Source of the DNA: CAG-791 sp964386925
GTDB taxonomy: Bacteria; Bacillota; Clostridia; Lachnospirales; Lachnospiraceae
Assembly (NCBI GenBank): GCA_964386925.1
Contig: CAYLUU010000099.1
Location: forward strand, 1 to 8,494
Reading direction: 5' to 3'
Length of the DNA: 8,494 bases
Part shown: one piece after another, positions 5,983 to 8,494 of the stretch
Numbering within the stretch: the stretch's first letter is position 1
Layout: every line of letters begins with the position of its first letter
The notes under the pieces: model-generated
Told to the model about the DNA's origin: nothing
The model's database searches: none
The model's input: only the letters and a program-made list of their open reading frames with translations
Program-made: the position numbers and the translations under genes

Positions 5983-6833
5983 TGAGAACACGAATACTAC
6001 CTAAAATGCTCAATAGCGAGGTGGAAGAATATCTGCAGCACAATGACATTATTATTGTCCCGGTTGGCACAGTGGAAATGCATGGAGGTTTTCCTCTGGA
6101 CAGTGAGACAGTGATCAGTGAGGCATATGCACTTCGTATGGCGGAGGCTTGTGACGGACTGGTACTGACAGGATTGCCTTATTTTTATGCCGGTGCTACG
6201 GCGTCAGGACGCGGAACGGTACAGGTGAGTATCCGGCAGGGAATCGATTATCTGTCGGCGATTGCTCACAGCTTGCTGCGACAGGGATTCAAACGTCAGA
6301 TTTATATCAGTTTTCATGGACCGGCACACATGACCTGCAGTCCGATGGTAAGAGATTTCTTTGATGAAACCGGAGTCCCGATTCTGTATATGGACCTTAG
6401 TATGCAGCTGGGCAAGCTGGCGCAGGACCTTTTCCACTCATTGGATGGATTCCACGCCATTACAGTGGGTGCGTATCAGATCATGGGACGATTGGAGGAC
6501 ATTCCGTTGACGACAGATTTTGCGGAACAGACACAGCAAAGCTGTGCACCATTCAATGATCTGTTCGGACTGGCATATCAAAGTGCGTCGATTGGTTATT
6601 GCTTTGCCAAACAGAGTGACCACATGCCGACTACAGCGATTCCGGATGAAGCTGCGCGCAAGCGTCTGGCGGATGAAGGACAGGGGATCATTGAAAAGGC
6701 AGTAGCTGCAATGGATATGCCGCATGTAGTGGATCAAATGCGCCGGTTGGAGGAGTATAACAACGAGGTGGAAGAGAGCCATCCCTGGATGCCGAGTGCG
6801 TTTAACAGACAAGGAGAACGGACCAATGGATGA
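5982..6833 (+). CDS. Divergent creatininase-family hydrolase-like protein
   Basis: A 283-residue soluble protein with the creatininase (creatinine amidohydrolase) fold. IIIVPVGTVEMHG has the family's ExHG pair (E32, H34), and GFKRQIYISFHGPAH (H112) matches the 'NGHGGN' strand. Members bind two metals and open cyclic amides, or serve in cofactor and inositol-type pathways. Several canonical positions differ. The metal Asp of 'HLPLxTD' is replaced by FPLDSE (E42, one residue shorter). The 'HxxFPGT' loop is ATASGRGTV. The later 'HAGExETS' acid is HAITVGAYQ (A164). Either the metal site is rearranged or the protein does other chemistry. Its ATG overlaps the symporter stop by one base (TAATG), with AAGGA 6 nt upstream, so the two are translationally coupled. 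Fold assignment is fairly sure; the reaction is unknown. Confidence 0.8.
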   Translation: MRTRILPKMLNSEVEEYLQHNDIIIVPVGTVEMHGGFPLDSETVISEAYALRMAEACDGLVLTGLPYFYAGATASGRGTVQVSIRQGIDYLSAIAHSLLRQGFKRQIYISFHGPAHMTCSPMVRDFFDETGVPILYMDLSMQLGKLAQDLFHSLDGFHAITVGAYQIMGRLEDIPLTTDFAEQTQQSCAPFNDLFGLAYQSASIGYCFAKQSDHMPTTAIPDEAARKRLADEGQGIIEKAVAAMDMPHVVDQMRRLEEYNNEVEESHPWMPSAFNRQGERTNG

Positions 6834-8208
6834 GAAAAAATATCTGCGCTCAACGCCATGCGGTGAGATCTGCGGAACAGATTGTCAGTGGCCGGGAGTG
6901 GCAGCGTACAAGGGAATTCGCTATGCGACAGCAAAGCGGTGGACCTACCCGGAGCAGATTACACATTGGGAAGGAATCTACGAAGCGACTGCCTATGGCA
7001 ATTGCTGTTATCAGCCAAGAGCATTTTATGATGAGTCCAAGGCACCGGAGAAAGCTTTCTACTACAATGAGTTTCGTCGTGACGAAAGCTATACATACAG
7101 TGAGGATTGTCTGTTTCTGAATATCTGGACGCCGATAGAAGCTGCATCGGATAGCCGGCTTCCGGTAATCGTCTATATCCACGGCGGAGGATTTACCGGC
7201 GGCTGTGGACATGAGAAGCATTTTGACGGTCCGGTATGGCCCACAAAGGGGTGCGTAGCAGTCACCATTAACTATCGGCTGGGGCCGCTTGGATTTGCAT
7301 GCCTGAATTCACTGGCGGAGGAGTCCGGGCATACAGGGAATTATGCGTTGTTTGATCAGCTTACGGCATTGAAGTGGGTGAGAGACAACATTGCTGCGTT
7401 CGGGGGAGATGCCGGGAATATTACAATTATGGGACAGAGTGCTGGTGCGATGAGCGTGCAGCAGCTCTGCCTGTCACCCTTGGCAGATGGTTTATTCGCT
7501 AAGGCAGTGATGAGCAGCGGTGGAGGAGTCTCCAAAATGTTGACAGCAAAACCGGTAGAGGAGCAATACGATTTTTGGAATGCTGTTATGGCAAAGGCTG
7601 GCTGTGCTGATTTAAAGGCGTTTCGCTCGCTGCCGTTGGAAGAACTCTTTGCTGCCTGGAAGCAGGTTAAAAAAGAACGAAAAGACGGCATGTCTGCCAA
7701 TGGGCCGGTTCTCGATGGAATTTTTGCAGTGAAAAATGGCGTTGACACGGTCGCGGCAGGTGAGCATCGGCATATTCCGTACCTGATTGGCATGACAAGT
7801 CAGGACATTATGCCTCCGATCCTCTTCAAGATGGGGATGGAATGGTGTCGTACGCAGGCGGCACAAAATGGACCCGACTGCTACAGCTGGTTCTTTGATC
7901 GTCAGCTGCCGGGGGACAAAAATGGTGCCTGGCATAGCAGTGACCTGTGGTATTGGTTTGGAACATTAGACCATTGCTGGCGGCCGTTTGAGGATAAAGA
8001 CAAGGCGCTGAGCGACCAGATGTCAACTTATCTGACTAATTTTGCAAAAAGCGGAGATCCCAACAGTTCAGAAGTTCCGACCTGGCAGCCGCAGGGAACC
8101 GCACAGGATAAGGTTTTGCGCATGGGGGAGAAACCCACGCATATGGGGAGAGTATCGAAGCTGAAGCTAGTCTGGACGATGCTGACGAATAAGGCTGTTG
8201 GAGAATAA
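6826..8208 (+). CDS. Type B carboxylesterase (alpha/beta hydrolase)
   Basis: A 460-residue carboxylesterase of the COesterase family, hydrolysing carboxylic esters. Visible marks are SEDCLFLNIW (92-101), the oxyanion loop HGGGF (119-123), the nucleophile elbow GQSAGAMS (S205), the acid region GMTSQDIMP, where D327 takes the place of the usual Glu, and the histidine in AWHSSDLWYWFGT (H370). The GNYALFDQLTALKWVRDNIAAFGGD block is typical. There is no signal peptide, so it acts in the cytoplasm, presumably on what the upstream symporter imports. It is somewhat shorter than many family members (about 490-550). ATG 6826 follows AGGAG (6812-6816) and overlaps the creatininase-like gene by 8 nt. Its last codons are duplicated as a remnant at 2021-2068. 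A terminator follows 54 bp after the stop. Confidence 0.93.
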   Translation: MDEKKYLRSTPCGEICGTDCQWPGVAAYKGIRYATAKRWTYPEQITHWEGIYEATAYGNCCYQPRAFYDESKAPEKAFYYNEFRRDESYTYSEDCLFLNIWTPIEAASDSRLPVIVYIHGGGFTGGCGHEKHFDGPVWPTKGCVAVTINYRLGPLGFACLNSLAEESGHTGNYALFDQLTALKWVRDNIAAFGGDAGNITIMGQSAGAMSVQQLCLSPLADGLFAKAVMSSGGGVSKMLTAKPVEEQYDFWNAVMAKAGCADLKAFRSLPLEELFAAWKQVKKERKDGMSANGPVLDGIFAVKNGVDTVAAGEHRHIPYLIGMTSQDIMPPILFKMGMEWCRTQAAQNGPDCYSWFFDRQLPGDKNGAWHSSDLWYWFGTLDHCWRPFEDKDKALSDQMSTYLTNFAKSGDPNSSEVPTWQPQGTAQDKVLRMGEKPTHMGRVSKLKLVWTMLTNKAVGE

Positions 8209-8261
8209 AAGAATTCCAGAATCTTAAATCCGGAAGACCTGGTATCATAATGTGCTAATGT

Positions 8262-8291
8262 TAAGGAAGTGCTTTAATCAGCACTTCCTTA
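8262..8291 (+). terminator. Terminator-like hairpin after the esterase operon
   Basis: TAAGGAAGTGC (8262-8272) and GCACTTCCTTA (8281-8291) form a perfect 11-bp stem with an 8-nt loop, 54 bp after the esterase stop. The T-run after it is broken (TATTGATATTT), so efficiency may be moderate. About 78 bp including this hairpin (roughly 8213-8290) are absent from the otherwise parallel left locus after the esterase remnant. Confidence 0.7.
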
Positions 8292-8354
8292 TATTGATAT
8301 TTAACCTGTGGATTTTGTTATTTGCGAATAGAAAAGCGTTATGCATTATTCGGC

Positions 8355-8383
8355 TGGTTATTCTACAAGCAATATACTAAAAT
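8355..8383 (+). promoter_or_regulatory. Candidate promoter of the second Rpn leader
   Basis: TGGTTA (8355-8360), 17 bp, TAAAAT (8378-8383). It matches the pair at 2135-2163 in sequence and spacing within otherwise diverged DNA, and it would start a transcript near 8390, the first base of the perfect repeat. Confidence 0.35.
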
Positions 8384-8389
8384 GTGAGT

Positions 8390-8494
8390 AAGTGCATAGC
8401 GTATTCTAATCTGCAATCGCAAGACTGTTTATTCACAGTTTGGCAGCGATTGATCTTGAGTCTCATCTGTTACACATCGAGCGGAACGAAATGC
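8390..8494 (+). repeat. 105-bp perfect repeat, Rpn leader, right copy (cut by window end)
   Basis: Identical to 2170-2274 and still matching at the last base of the window. It includes the leader stem-loop (8414-8452). If the match continues, the ATG of a second Rpn gene would lie near 8632, outside the window. This copy follows an intact esterase and its terminator. Confidence 0.95.

Noticed and set aside
4873..5991. Long minus-strand open frame (372 codons) inside the symporter gene
   Set aside because: It mirrors a clear GPH symporter; Cys/His/Asn-rich product without motifs.
1..8494. CRISPR array, tRNA, rRNA or known riboswitch
   Set aside because: No regularly spaced repeats, cloverleaf or recognisable aptamer seen on either strand by eye.

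Overview
The window looks like chromosome from a low-to-mid GC Bacillota, possibly a gut Erysipelotrichia or Clostridia lineage. The grounds are a PTS enzyme I with an attached EIIA(Glc) domain, strong AGGAGG-type ribosome binding sites, a GPH-type sugar symporter, and an Rpn/PD-(D/E)XK 'transposase' gene of a kind that is often multicopy in these bacteria. Genus and species cannot be read from the sequence.

Layout: (1) 1-1932 is the 3' part of a ptsI gene whose product ends in an EIIA(Glc)/Crr domain; its 5' end lies outside the window. (2) 1933-3427 is a scrambled accessory stretch. It holds the start of a gene that breaks off after 20 codons, a 20-bp direct repeat, the last codons of a carboxylesterase whose full-length relative lies about 6.1 kb downstream, a structured leader, an Rpn-family nuclease/transposase gene with its ribosome binding site in a predicted hairpin, a strong terminator, and the second copy of the 20-bp repeat. 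(3) 3428-4375 (minus strand) is an AraC-family regulator, divergent from (4) a tightly coupled operon at 4594-8208: GPH/MelB-type symporter, divergent creatininase-family protein, and type B carboxylesterase. The genes overlap by 1 and 8 nt. The 218-bp divergent intergenic region carries two identical 11-bp half-sites exactly 21 bp apart, touching a weak -35 box, which is the layout expected for AraC-type activation. (5) 8209-8494 holds the operon terminator and then a second copy of the Rpn leader. It is identical over 105 bp up to the window end, so another Rpn copy probably lies just outside.

How it works together (inference): the AraC-type protein senses a small ligand through its cupin domain and switches on the operon. 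The symporter imports an esterified or glycosidic compound. The cytoplasmic esterase cleaves an ester, and the creatininase-like protein, whose metal site is altered, may act on the released ring or amide. The substrate is unknown.

The most unusual part is the relation between positions ~2020-2411 and ~8165-8494. The same order (esterase tail, spacer, Rpn leader) occurs twice, at a distance of about 6.2 kb. The left copy has lost almost all of the esterase and about 78 bp containing the terminator. The Rpn module in the left copy is bracketed by a 20-bp direct repeat. This looks like mobilisation of an Rpn gene together with flanking host DNA, or like a collapsed tandem duplication.
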